Positions 1 through 9,854 of a stretch of DNA of 64,000 nucleotides are shown one piece after another. The DNA is from Gracilariopsis chorda (lineage: Eukaryota > Rhodophyta > Florideophyceae > Gracilariales > Gracilariaceae), in assembly GCA_003194525.1 (NCBI GenBank), contig NBIV01000094.1, positions 1 through 64,000 on the forward strand, in the 5' to 3' direction. The notes beneath the pieces are model-generated. The model did not search any database. It had not been told where the DNA came from and saw only the letters and a list, made by a program, of their open reading frames with translations. Both the position numbers and the translations under genes were made by a program. Positions within the stretch are counted from its first letter, which is position 1, and each line of letters opens with the position of its first letter.

Positions 1-153
1 GTTCCTCGGTTGCCACGAAGCATCTCCTTCGCAACCATTCAAACTCGAACGCAATCTTTCGTGCATCTGTGCATCTCCCGCCGAAATTCCACCCATGTCG
101 TTCCCCTCCACTAAACAGGGGAGTACCTCAGGTGCACCCGTGATAGGGCATAG

Positions 154-960
154 GGCTCCTGCGCACCCGCCCTCAGACATGAGCATTTCGAAAGCTTCAC
201 AACCATCTGGAATGTGTTTATGTCCGTCCGTGATGCGTACGCGGAATCGAGAGGCTCCGGGGTCCCTAAACGCGATGTCACATTCGAGAAGATTGTAGAG
301 TTTATGCTACAGAATCGTCGAGCGAATTCAGAAAGTGGTCGGATTGTTGGAAAGATTCCTTGGTTCCTCCCACACCTCCTAGAGCGACGAAAAGGTCACT
401 GTTTATCTTTGCACTCTGTACAGGGTCCGACGCAGTACTTCCGACAGGTTTATGGATATGTCGCATTGTTCGATAAACAAGACGGTCGAAGAACAGGCGT
501 GTACGGGACTTTTACGAGTGGACCATTGACGGGAGGCGCGGAGGTGGAACAGGGATGGTACAAAGGGTGTTCAACAATTACATCTTCAAGAGGTACTTTC
601 GTGGAGCCGCTACGGGGAAGGGAAAGGGAAGTTTAGGACCGTTCCTGCTACTCGATTCCAACAGCTGCTGTACCTGTCGGTGGTAAAGCACATCGAGATT
701 GAACGCACGGGTCGGGAACGGAAGCGACCCCTCGGACACGGAAAGAAGGTCAAGGCAGTGAAGTACGTGGAAAGTTTCACCATGTCTAATCGCATGCACG
801 GTCAGCGTATGGAGTACGGCGTACAGCACGTATGCAGGGCTTGGGACGCGTTCGCTGTCGTTCTGGGTTTCAGAGACTGCGAGCAGATGGTGCTTCCTTA
901 TCTCCTTATCAACAGAGACACTTTTAAACTCTCTGATATTCACTCCCGAACGATTGGTTT
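154..960 (+). CDS. Probable 5' exons of the methyltransferase-SET gene (structure unresolved)
   Basis: The stretch upstream of the methyltransferase frame reads like protein in pieces of different frames. Frame 1 is open from about 154 to 636. Frame 0 reads sensibly from about 543 to 682, ending just before a GTAAAG donor-like site. Frame 2 reads sensibly from about 529 to 960. Frame 0 is then open from before 954 into the main ORF. This pattern fits a 5' end broken by short introns such as the one seen in the SET domain, but I could not choose one consistent exon set. No domain is recognised here. The window edge may also cut off the true start. Alternatives are an old frameshifted N-terminus or a separate upstream gene. 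Confidence 0.35.
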
Positions 961-3257
961 ACAGCCCCAAAACCGCCGCGTACAAGCTGGGACAAGAAAT
1001 GAAGCCGACGGTATCCGAGGACAATGTTGTTCCCTGGGCTATTGCTTTTTCGGATGACGTAGACCGCAATATGCGTATTCTGGCCAGAGAATTCGTCTCG
1101 GATCTTCGGCGTATTGTACTGGACAAGAAGATGTATGAGCTGAGTGAAACCGAGCAATGGCCAGTGCTATCTACGTTTACGCGAAGCGGCACGAACCTAC
1201 CGGTTCGATTTGACTCCTTGTCCGAAGATATTGTCAAATCAGTGGAGGAAGCTTGTGCAAAGCATAATGTTCAACCCAGCAAAGCTTGGTCGCGCCCTAC
1301 ATATGTACATTCCAAACCATCTGCCGCTCCTGGAACCAAGAGCCACACGAAGAGCGTGCAGGCCGTTGGAAAGCAGCTCCGTGAGAGCTCCAATGGCTCC
1401 GGACAGACGGATGGTAGCGGTAGTAGCAGTGATGACGTAATTGCAACGCCTACTGCTCCCGCTGCTGCGGAGATACAGGCAACGGTGGACGTTTCGGTGA
1501 ACATCCTCCCTCCTCATGGGACGCTGGGGCCTGTGACTGCGAAGGCTATGAAGATTTTGGAGTCCGTGATGGACAAGAACTTTGCATTCTACTGCGTGGA
1601 CTCCGAAGAGCTGGTGGACGTTCATGAAAGTGTTCCGGGAGGCACCATATCTCCGAGGGGGAGAGTTCAACTCTCTATATCTGACGTGCCGTATCAAATT
1701 CGGGATACCGAATACGATCGCATCAGTCACCAGAAGATGGTTTCGTTTGCCGATCACAACTCGGATTGCCTGCGTCCTGGCGGACACTTGTTCGTCTTCT
1801 GTTCAGGTTTTCAGTTCCCGATATGGTACAAGGTTTTGACCGACTGCCAATACGTTTATGCAGGCAGGAGGATGAAGAAGTCTTTCACCGTGGATAAGAA
1901 GTCCCTGTTGTGTTTGCGCTATCGCTCAAACCCGATGGCGTTCCCTGGTCGCAACAACATTAGCTTGTTCCCCGCAGGGGAGCAGGTAGTGCATGCGGTT
2001 CAGAATGGCATTCCTTATGCGGAGCAGAAGACAATGGTGAACTACCGTAAGTTCAACCATGTTGCCAGCCGATACCCTGGACATGTCGGAGTAATCGATC
2101 AGGTTCCCCATCATGCCCCAGGAGAGAGACTGTACTGGAAGGTGCGGGATGGGCAACGATTTATAAATCGTCAGATTCGCCCGGAGCAGAAGTCGAGACA
2201 GTTGATGAAAGAGCTCATAGCACGTTTTTCTCAACCTGGAGACCTTGTGATGGATTTCTTCTCAGGAACGTTTACCACAGCACTCGCGTGCATGGAACTT
2301 GTTCCGCACAGAACGTTCATCGTCGGTGAGAAGTATCGTAATTGTTTCATACACGCGAAGCGTAACGGTATAGTGCATATGGGAAAGTTAATTGGCGACA
2401 ATTCCCTCAAAGTCGGTGACTTGGAATGTGATGAACGCATCGGTACGAATGCTGTTGTACAGGCGGCACTTCATGTGGCCACGGTGTTCAGGAAGAGATC
2501 CAGAGGAATGCAATGGACAGCACCGAGGGATTTCCCGCAGTATCAAAGGTTTCCTTTCCATATAATGGCTTTTCTATCGACTTTATGGGGTGATATGGAT
2601 CTTATCGGCAAGTATCGTACTAAGGCTTTACATCTGTGGCCGCAAAGCACTCAGGCAAAGCTGAACGAGTTAGAGCCAGATTTGTTGCGTGGTGTAGATG
2701 CATCAAGTTACTGGTGCGTGGTGGCGAAGTCTTCAGTGAAGCACCCATCTAGCGGGCTCGGAGTCTTTAGTGCACGGAATTTCGCAGAAGGAGAGGCTGT
2801 TTGTCACTTCTATGGGACTATTGTGTATCATGACATTAGTCAACGTCCCCAACAACATTTTACGTATGGAGAGGGGCTCATGGGAGCTACTGTTTCGCGT
2901 TTCAACAAGTTCTCCATGGAAGTGGTAGGTAGCGGCAATGGTTTTGAAACTCTGCCTACCTATAATGGAGGAACGAAGACAGCGAGGATATAAATTGTTC
3001 CTGCACCTTTTTGTATGGCAGGCTATATTAATGATCCCCACTACCTGGGCGGAAACGAGGAGAAAAACTTAGCAGAAGATGAACCCAACATACGAAGAAA
3101 GGCGAATGTTCAGATACGTCCGGTGAGCTCTACGTTATCGCAGCAAAGGATTATGGAATACACTCTGCTATCTGCGAGAGCAATACACGATATAAAGGAA
3201 GGAGAAGAGTTGTTTCTTCGTTACGGGAATGATTACGGTTTTAGAAGCACGGCTTGA
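954..3257 (+). CDS. Class-beta DNA N4/N6 methyltransferase fused to a SET domain
   Basis: Two enzymatic domains sit in one protein. The N-terminal part matches the bacterial N6/N4 DNA methylase family (Pfam N6_N4_Mtase type). Motif IV is D-V-P-Y near residue 244 of the 954 frame. A variable target-recognition stretch follows, then a 'QPGDLVMDFFSGTFTTA' SAM-binding motif I near residue 434 and a 'VGEKYRNCF' segment. The order IV-before-I defines class beta. A linker leads to a SET domain from about residue 598 ('GLGVFSARNFAEGE'). A stop at 2991-2993 is removed by a GT-AG intron (2929-3021, 93 nt, phase kept), giving 'EVV-GYINDPHY' and then 'IHDIKEGEELFLRYG', the C-terminal SET signature. The frame is open upstream of 954, so the N-terminus is uncertain. 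DVPY replaces the usual DPPY/SPPY, and FSGTFTT replaces FxGSGTT, so activity is not assured. It would be expected to act in the nucleus on DNA and on histone or other protein lysine. It lies 213 bp upstream of a second plus-strand ORF and near a transposase. Confidence 0.72.
2929..3021 (+). other. Predicted 93-nt spliceosomal intron inside the SET domain
   Basis: The sequence begins GTAGCG and ends in a pyrimidine-containing stretch plus CAG (acceptor AG at 3020-3021). Removing it keeps the frame, deletes the in-frame TAA at 2991-2993, and joins the front half of the SET fold to the 'GYINDP' motif that follows it in the family. A competing donor four bases upstream (GTAGGT at 2925) would shift the frame and is therefore less likely. 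Confidence 0.6.
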
Positions 3258-3470
3258 AGTCTTCTTACCTGTGTTACTTGTGAAGCACTATTTTGAGTAG
3301 ACTTCTATTTTGTTATTCTCCACATTATAGTTCCTGTCTTATTCGTTGTTAAAGCTTTCAATTGTGAAATTGGATAGAGGTGCTAAATGGCATTTACTTC
3401 AAATGAATTAATAGAAAGAAAGAGGAACAGGATAACATATGTATACATGTCCTTAAGGATTTGAGGGAGT
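3258..3470. other. AT-rich spacer between the methyltransferase-SET gene and the next ORF
   Basis: About 210 bp, AT-rich, with no ORF. It probably holds the 3' end of the upstream transcript and the promoter or leader of the following ORF. No clear TATA box or polyadenylation signal could be singled out. Confidence 0.4.
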
Positions 3471-6065
3471 GTGTGGAAACGAATCGTGAAAGATATGGAT
3501 GAGGGTTTCCAAATACTCCATTTTTGGCATAGGTTTTTGGGTAGCTCGTCGTTCATGGCAGGATATTCAAAAATCCATTTTTCTCGGGCTTCGGATGACA
3601 CAGTTTATACATCTTCTGGCTCTTTCGCCTCATCCCGCAAAGTCACTTTCGAAGTCAATCCTTTCCTTTGTCTCCAACCTGGTCTAACTTCTACTTTCCG
3701 CATCCCCATACCGCGGTTTGGTTCAATACCGCCTATTTACGGATGGGAAAACAGCAGCAGTGCGTACGGTACAGTAAGGAGGGCGGTACGTCGAAGTCTC
3801 GCAAAAGGAAATGGTGGGAGGCCAAGTGTGGACTCGGAAAGACCCATCGCGGGAAGTTCAAGTGCTGCAGATGCGCGGAAAAGCAAGAACCGGGGTGTAT
3901 ATGTGAAGAGAGGTCCGCAGCGTTCTGGGTTGCAAACGACGGAGAGGCGACGTGAAAGTACCATCGTACAAACGGGGAAGGAAGATGAAAAGCAGGAAGG
4001 AGCTACCTCAACTATGACGGACTGTACGGTGAGTGAAGTCGTAAGGAGGAAGAAGGAAAGGCAGCCGACAGGTCCAGTTACTTGTAATCGTGCCGTTCAC
4101 ACGGTTCTTTTTGTAAAAAGTGAGGAAGAGAAAGAAGGAGAAACCGAAAGAGAACCGAAGAGGCGAAGGTCTAGTGGCAATTACGGCGGTTTTGTCGAGG
4201 AGAGACGTAAAGGGAAGGCAGCCGAAGAGTGTTTAGAGAGGAATGAGGAGCAGGGCAGCACTCTTGCCTCAAAGGAACACTTGAGTGAGACACCGCAAGA
4301 CGAAGTACACCAATTTACGGGGGGAATTGGGGAACGCAAGAAGGGTCCCGTTCGTTTTCAAGCTGCAGTACGACGTGGGAGCGGGGAGGGACGTGGAGGG
4401 AAGGAGAATACGAAGCAATCAGCCGTTGTTTGCGGAAATGGAGGCAGACCTCGCAGAGTCCCGGCACGCAGAACAACGCAAGGGTCTTCTTCCCGGCTCA
4501 ATCGGGATAATGCTATGAAGAGTGTCGAATATGGATACGCTGACGAAGCTATACGAACGGAGTCGATACAGTGCACGAAGGTAGGTGGTGGTGGGAAGGG
4601 AGATCGGATCTGGGAGAAGGAAAGGTACGAGGAGGAGGAGGATGAAGATGGAATTGAGCCATTGAAGGAATTCGGACATAAGAGAACGGAGCATGGAGAG
4701 GCAAAGTTTATGGGACGGAATCAGCTGTTGACAAAGCCTGGAGAGCTGAAGGGGGAACTAAGAAGAGCAAGAGATGACAACACTAGCCTCCAACTAAGCT
4801 TGAACCTGAGAAACAGGGAGATGAAGAGGCTAGAAGATGAACTTACGAGGAAAGAGATGCTGCTGCCGTCATTACGAGAGAGTATTCCTGGTCGAACAGG
4901 AAAACTGAGTGGCGAAGACATCAAGAGTGGTCGGAAACGGTACGAAATCGAAGTTGATATACGTTTCATTGGAGTAGCCTCGAGAGTTTATGAGAGGATA
5001 TTGGTATATGCGAAGCAGGAGACCAGTGAGTTGTGCCTCGGAAGGAGAGTTTCGGAGCGAAACTGGTCGAACAGGGCTGAAGAGGTGGGAACGGCGAGGA
5101 AGCACAGTCTTCTGATTATAGACGCGAAGGAGATGGTGCCTTTGAATCCTATGGAGCTGGCGCTAGGAAGAAATTCGTGGGGGCCAAAGGCCTACACTCC
5201 GTCTTTTCAAGGAGGAAGCGATGAGATGTTGTTGCACGTGGTGCGGATGGAGCTGGAGAAACCGATTTGGAGAAGGTTGGAAGCCATGGGGATTAAGGTT
5301 GACTGCGAAAAACAGTTGAGGAGGGATCTGTGTTTGAGGAGGCGCATGAAAAAGGCTCTTAGTGATACTGTCGGGGTGCGGAAAAGGAATGCGAGGGATA
5401 GGTTATTCTTTGGTCTGGGGTACACTTTACTTGCTAGGAAACCGCGGAAGGAGGATGATGAAGAGGTGGCTGTGGTGTATGAAGAGCAAATGAAGGAGGC
5501 GGAAGAGAAATTGTTGCCGAAAGATGAGAGGGGAGATCCGATCTTATGTGCGTGGAGGTTGTCTGGTTTAGACAGAATATGTTTCTCTGGTTATGACGAG
5601 ACTTCGAAAAAGTATGGAGAAGAACCAGATGACTTGTACTTCAAGAACGGATTGAGTGTGGAGGTGTTGGGGGAATTTATGGGGTACGACGCGGAGCGAC
5701 CGTGCAGGGAACGGGAGACGAGCTATGTAGATGGAAGTGTGATGCATTTGGCGCGATTGGATGCGTGGATTGCTTCTGTGGTAGAGGCATTGAAAGAAGT
5801 TGTGGGGAGAGGAGGGAAGCGGCAAATGCTGTTTTCGAAATTGTATGCAGAGTATCTCCCGCTTGCTGTGGAGGATATCCTATTGACTGCGAGAAGGAAG
5901 ATCGAAGGGAAGTACGGGAAGGAGCTTGTGAACTGTGGTGTGAAAGCTGAAGATCCGACTGAAGTGGTAGGGAATGAGGAACGTGAGGGGACCGTTGCGT
6001 GTTGGATGCCGTCGAACCAAATGGTGTATCTGTGTGTCCAGTACGAGGTGTTTTTGGATGAATGA
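3471..6065 (+). CDS. Large uncharacterised coiled-coil protein, probable accessory ORF of the transposon
   Basis: An 864-codon open frame. I recognise no family. The first ~350 residues are low-complexity, rich in Arg, Gly, Ser, Glu and Lys, and probably disordered. Around residues 385-470 there is an acidic run, then a heptad-like helical stretch ('LKGELRRARDD' to 'MKRLEDELTRKEMLL') that should form a coiled coil. The last ~370 residues are globular in composition with many charged helices. The frame opens with GTG at 3471. The first ATG codons in frame are at 3495 and 3555, so the real start is uncertain, or the 5' part is spliced. It ends 226 bp before the stop of the convergent transposase. 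By position it is the second gene of the same unit as the methyltransferase-SET gene. A DNA-binding or regulatory partner, as in other two-gene CACTA-type elements, is an inference only. Confidence 0.55.
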   Translation: MWKRIVKDMDEGFQILHFWHRFLGSSSFMAGYSKIHFSRASDDTVYTSSGSFASSRKVTFEVNPFLCLQPGLTSTFRIPIPRFGSIPPIYGWENSSSAYGTVRRAVRRSLAKGNGGRPSVDSERPIAGSSSAADARKSKNRGVYVKRGPQRSGLQTTERRRESTIVQTGKEDEKQEGATSTMTDCTVSEVVRRKKERQPTGPVTCNRAVHTVLFVKSEEEKEGETEREPKRRRSSGNYGGFVEERRKGKAAEECLERNEEQGSTLASKEHLSETPQDEVHQFTGGIGERKKGPVRFQAAVRRGSGEGRGGKENTKQSAVVCGNGGRPRRVPARRTTQGSSSRLNRDNAMKSVEYGYADEAIRTESIQCTKVGGGGKGDRIWEKERYEEEEDEDGIEPLKEFGHKRTEHGEAKFMGRNQLLTKPGELKGELRRARDDNTSLQLSLNLRNREMKRLEDELTRKEMLLPSLRESIPGRTGKLSGEDIKSGRKRYEIEVDIRFIGVASRVYERILVYAKQETSELCLGRRVSERNWSNRAEEVGTARKHSLLIIDAKEMVPLNPMELALGRNSWGPKAYTPSFQGGSDEMLLHVVRMELEKPIWRRLEAMGIKVDCEKQLRRDLCLRRRMKKALSDTVGVRKRNARDRLFFGLGYTLLARKPRKEDDEEVAVVYEEQMKEAEEKLLPKDERGDPILCAWRLSGLDRICFSGYDETSKKYGEEPDDLYFKNGLSVEVLGEFMGYDAERPCRERETSYVDGSVMHLARLDAWIASVVEALKEVVGRGGKRQMLFSKLYAEYLPLAVEDILLTARRKIEGKYGKELVNCGVKAEDPTEVVGNEEREGTVACWMPSNQMVYLCVQYEVFLDE
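3743..3955 (+). CDS. Cys-rich alternative-frame segment overlapping the large ORF
   Basis: In the frame +2 to the large ORF, an ATG at 3743 opens about 70 codons that contain a lysine/arginine run and a compact cluster 'KFKCCRCAEKQEPGCICEE' preceded by another Cys. This resembles a zinc-binding knuckle more than the low-complexity frame it overlaps. It may be the true N-terminal exon, spliced into the main frame downstream (a GTGAGT donor-like site lies at 4031). It could also be chance, since the composition here is biased. I cannot decide from sequence alone. Confidence 0.25.
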   Translation: MGKQQQCVRYSKEGGTSKSRKRKWWEAKCGLGKTHRGKFKCCRCAEKQEPGCICEERSAAFWVANDGEAT

Positions 6066-6291
6066 CTACGTACCTTGGTAATGTATTTGATTGCTACGTA
6101 GGCCGCTGCATGTCTGTAGAACGGGAGTTTAAGGAGTTGGTAGCCGTTGGGGAAGAAATTTTGGACTCCAGAGAGGAAGGAGAGGGGAAGGAAGACGGAG
6201 AGGACGGTGGGCGTGGAGAAGAGATGGCGGAAGAATGAGAAGCTTAAGAAGTTTATTGCTAGAGTTATCGGGTCTGTGTTTCTAAATTTGA

Positions 6292-9200
6292 TTATCTTGC
6301 GGTGGAATAAGCTCTTGCTCGTGGATCGCGGAAGAATCTGTTCATATAGAACCGATGTTGTTGCCATGGAAGAGGCGGAAAGAAAGGTCGTGCTGGGTAG
6401 TTCTGGCGAACAAGATGCACGGAACTTTTGATGGCGGAGAAAGGAACAAGACCGAACCAAGGTGCGGCATTGGGGCTAGGATTCGAGGTTCCGTGAAGAG
6501 CGGGGAGAATAGTATGGTCATGTTCATCGTCTGTCGCCCAACGGAGGGTGATGCACTTAAGAGTTTCATCCACGTGATCAAGAGGATCTGTGAGTTCGAA
6601 GAAGCGGACGAAAGCATATTCGCGTTCACCTGGCTCATCTTCTTTTATGCGGAAGCGGAGAAGGGCAAGAAGCTTACATACCCAAACCGTGGGGAACTTG
6701 CAGTTGGGTGGTGAAGTGCTTGAGACGAGAATATGAGAGAACTTTGGAAGTTTTGAAGGACCGAAGCTAGTGGTGGCAAAGATGCGCTGGAGAACAGGGG
6801 CCCATGGTTCTCTGAACCGGATGCATTTGAACGTTCTGTCGACGTCTTGCAAGGAAGGGGTGAAACCGCTGCGGATGAAGGCGGAGTTGACGACGGAGAA
6901 GTTGAGAGAAGAGAGGGAGGGTGAAGAAGGGGAAAGTCCAATCGCTTCGAGGCATAGATTGTGAAACGGTGAGATTGCGTCTCGTGAGATTTGGGTGATG
7001 AACGATATGGTGGAAGAGGTGAAGATGTTTGAGAGAGAGGCATTGGAGCAGTTTGGGTTCGCCCGAAGGTACTTTTCTGCGGTGATTATATCCCGAAAGA
7101 GAATGGTGGTACCGTTGCAAACCATGGAATGTCTTCGAGCTGGGAGTGTGTGGGAGTTTGAGGAGGAGGAAAGGCGGCGGGGGATGGCAGTTGAGTTTCG
7201 AAAGCCTTCTGTGAGTTGAATTGCGTCGATTGTTTCTCTGTGAGCGGTTGAAGATCTTCGAGATGTGCGCCGATAATCGTTTTTGAAGAGTAGGTGTGCG
7301 TGTTCGTAGATGCCAGCGTCAGTGAAGTGGAGACCTCCGTATAGTTTGATGTCGGTGACGATGTGACCGAGAAGGTGGAATTTCAGCGTTCCGAAGTGAG
7401 AAGCCTGGAAAGGGCCGAGGATGGAGACGCAGAGATGCTTGAAGTGCTTGATGAGTTCTTGGAGGGAACGAAGTTGTTGGTGTGTCCATTCTGAGGTGGT
7501 GTTGTAGTGGAGTGCGGTAGTGAAGAGGTCGGCGTATGTCGTGAAGATGGATGTGATGGGTGCTGTGTCAACTTCATTGCAGCAACGATCGAAGAAGGAG
7601 CCTACGAAGTGAAGCAACATGTCGAATGCGTGGTAATCTTTTGCCTCGAGCATGCCTTTGATGCCGTCCGGGGTGAAGAAGCCGTTGAGGGTTTTGCCCT
7701 TCTCTGCGGTGGAAAAGTCAATGTGAAGTCCCGGTGCGGAGAATTTGACTTCGATATCTGCGAGGATGTTGTTTGCATGGGTTAGAAGGGTGCTTCGAAT
7801 GGATTTGAATGATCTCGAGGAGGAGCCAATAGTGGTGAAGAGATTGTCGGACTTCAGGCGTTCGATGGTTGCGAGTTTGACGAGTTTGGAGATACCGAGG
7901 TGGAAATTGTGAAGGGGTTCGAAGGAGAAGATGGAGTATTGGGTGAGCAGTGGGGAAATTTTGAGGAGGGGGTAAGACTCGAAGAAGTAGTAGTAGGGGG
8001 AGAGGGAGTTTGTGTGCAGGAGAGATGCTGCTTGATCTCTGAGAGTCCTTGCGACGCGCGGTCCGCGTTGTAGTTCGGCGTTATTTGCATCTTTGAGAAG
8101 GGCGTCGTGTGATGATCTTGTTTGGAGGGTGTGGGAAGCGGTTAGAGGGGTTAGGGAGCTGAGGTGGAGGCTGAGGTCGGAGTGGGGGACGAGGCATCTA
8201 TGGCAGGGCTTCAACGGTTTTATGCCGTGCAGGAAAGCGAGGATGTCTTTCGCTTCGGGGATGTCTGCAGCATAGTTTGCGATGACTGGGTGGCACTGCT
8301 GGATGACCTGGTCTTCATCCCGGAAAGGAAATCCTTTGAGGGCAACAGCTGCGAGGGGCTCGGGGATGGTTTGCAGAGCTTCTTGAATGAGTTCCAATCG
8401 GGTGGTACGGTTGATGGCGGAGGAAAGCGAGCGGTCTTCGAGGGAATCCTCGTCGGATGGGGAGGAAGGTGCTTCGAAGGACGTGGGGAAGTAGCCGAGT
8501 AGGGTGTAGTTACAGGATATGAAATGGCGGCGGAAGGAGTCTGAAAAGCTGAGGAGGGTGGTGTGGAGGGGGTAGGAGGTGATAGAGGAGTTCTTCAGCG
8601 AGTTGGAAGACTTCTCTGAGTAAAGCTGTACGAAGCCGATGAAAGAATCAATGCCAGTGATGTTGGAGTTGAGCCAAATAACATCTGGGTCTTGAGAATG
8701 TAGGATGTGGTGCTTGAGGTCCTTGTAGACGCATGTACCGAGTTTTGAAGCCATGGGGTGAGCGTGTGTGGGGGAGCCGTTTGACGCGGACTGTCTTACT
8801 GTTTGGAAGAAGGTGTTTGCGCGAGAAGCGTTGCGGAGTTGTTTGAGGAGGACATCGACGGGGTTTTTCAGGTAGAGAGTTGCGGTGATGTTTGAGGGTT
8901 TGTGACGAATAGTTCTGGATTCGAAGCCAATAGAGCCGACGGTGTCCTCGAAGAGCTTTGCATGGAGTTCAAGCCAGTGGGAGACGGACGTTATTTGTTG
9001 GATGAGTGCCTGAGAGTAATCCGGGTCTTTGAGGAGGTTGATGAGTTCGTCTGCTTTGCGTTTGCCGAGCTTGGTGGCGATGGAAGCGATGTAGGAGACA
9101 ATAGGGTGGAGGTTGGCAGGTGCAGGGGTGCTGGAAGCGGGTGTGTTGCGAGGGGAGGAGAGAGAGGAGTGGAGAAGGTGGACGGCGTCTGCGGAGCGAA

Positions 9201-9444
9201 GGGCTAGTGCGAGCTGGCTGGAATGGTGTTCATCGTCTTCCGCGAGCGGAACGTTGTCAGAGGGGCGGTTTGAGATGCGAACGGAGCGGGAGTCTGCGGT
9301 CTGAATGCGTGGTCGTTTGGTGCAGGGTGGGAGCTGGGTGCCGTTCTTGGGAGTGGTGGCAAGGAAGGGGTTGGGGTGTGGCGGAAGCGACAACGGCGCT
9401 GGTGTTGGACAAGGGAGGCGTGGAGTTTTGTCTGGAAGGAGCAC
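6292..9444 (-). CDS. Plavaka/CACTA-superfamily DNA transposase
   Basis: A 1050-codon open frame whose conserved blocks fall in the order known for Plavaka-type (CMC superfamily) transposases. An N-terminal Ser/Pro-rich tail is followed by 'SFIGFVQLYSEKS' and 'RRHFISCNYTLLGYFP' (about residue 310), matching the family's 'SDKT...RR...LLGYLP' block. Then come 'HPVIANYAADIPEA', 'KPCHRCLVP' (a CxxC near residue 413), 'FEPLHNFHLGISK', and 'KFHLLGHIVTDIKLYGG' with 'KNDYRRTSRR' (about residues 690-730), which match the C-terminal catalytic region. It should cut and rejoin the element's ends in the nucleus. The frame opens at a GTG next to CCACAG, a likely splice acceptor, so a short upstream exon is probable; an ATG lies about 30 bp upstream in another frame. 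The ORF is uninterrupted, which suggests a fairly recent or active element. It is convergent with the coiled-coil ORF. Confidence 0.75.
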   Translation of the reverse strand: MLLPDKTPRLPCPTPAPLSLPPHPNPFLATTPKNGTQLPPCTKRPRIQTADSRSVRISNRPSDNVPLAEDDEHHSSQLALALRSADAVHLLHSSLSSPRNTPASSTPAPANLHPIVSYIASIATKLGKRKADELINLLKDPDYSQALIQQITSVSHWLELHAKLFEDTVGSIGFESRTIRHKPSNITATLYLKNPVDVLLKQLRNASRANTFFQTVRQSASNGSPTHAHPMASKLGTCVYKDLKHHILHSQDPDVIWLNSNITGIDSFIGFVQLYSEKSSNSLKNSSITSYPLHTTLLSFSDSFRRHFISCNYTLLGYFPTSFEAPSSPSDEDSLEDRSLSSAINRTTRLELIQEALQTIPEPLAAVALKGFPFRDEDQVIQQCHPVIANYAADIPEAKDILAFLHGIKPLKPCHRCLVPHSDLSLHLSSLTPLTASHTLQTRSSHDALLKDANNAELQRGPRVARTLRDQAASLLHTNSLSPYYYFFESYPLLKISPLLTQYSIFSFEPLHNFHLGISKLVKLATIERLKSDNLFTTIGSSSRSFKSIRSTLLTHANNILADIEVKFSAPGLHIDFSTAEKGKTLNGFFTPDGIKGMLEAKDYHAFDMLLHFVGSFFDRCCNEVDTAPITSIFTTYADLFTTALHYNTTSEWTHQQLRSLQELIKHFKHLCVSILGPFQASHFGTLKFHLLGHIVTDIKLYGGLHFTDAGIYEHAHLLFKNDYRRTSRRSSTAHRETIDAIQLTEGFRNSTAIPRRLSSSSNSHTLPARRHSMVCNGTTILFRDIITAEKYLRANPNCSNASLSNIFTSSTISFITQISRDAISPFHNLCLEAIGLSPSSPSLSSLNFSVVNSAFIRSGFTPSLQDVDRTFKCIRFREPWAPVLQRIFATTSFGPSKLPKFSHILVSSTSPPNCKFPTVWVCKLLALLRFRIKEDEPGEREYAFVRFFELTDPLDHVDETLKCITLRWATDDEHDHTILPALHGTSNPSPNAAPWFGLVPFSAIKSSVHLVRQNYPARPFFPPLPWQQHRFYMNRFFRDPRARAYSTAR

Positions 9445-9854
9445 CTGTGGACGCTACAAGGCTGCATGGTGCAGAGGAGAAGGATGTAAGTCTGTGGGAG
9501 ATGAGAAAGACGTGGGAGGCGTTCTGGGAGAATATATGACTGCTCAGGAGCAGCAAGCAGGTGGCATTGTGATGCGCCAGAGAGGCGCGTGGCAGGCATG
9601 GCAGGCATGGCACGTGTGTGGACGGGAAAGTGGTTTGGAATGAAAACATTCAAAGTTGGTAAATTTTTTAAGCGACGGCGAGGAATTGATTATTTCGCAT
9701 GAAGAGGTTGGGAACATTTGTAGACGAGGGTGTAGATCAGTGTGATCTTCGGAGCGTGCGATTTCCTGGACGCTGGATTTGGCGGAACGTCCCGCTCGTG
9801 CTTGCAGGTTCGTGAAGTGCAATTGAGTACGTCTCGTTTTTTCGTGTGTTGACA
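9445..9854. other. 5' flank of the transposase gene
   Basis: About 400 bp holding the probable upstream exon, leader and promoter of the minus-strand transposase. Short direct repeats (a GCATGGCAG-type doublet near 9596-9610) are visible. No other gene is supported. Confidence 0.3.

Noticed and set aside
5723-6460. Minus-strand ORF overlapping the ends of the coiled-coil and transposase genes
   Set aside because: It covers the tail of the plus-strand frame and the end of the transposase in another frame, and shows no domain. Treated as a shadow.
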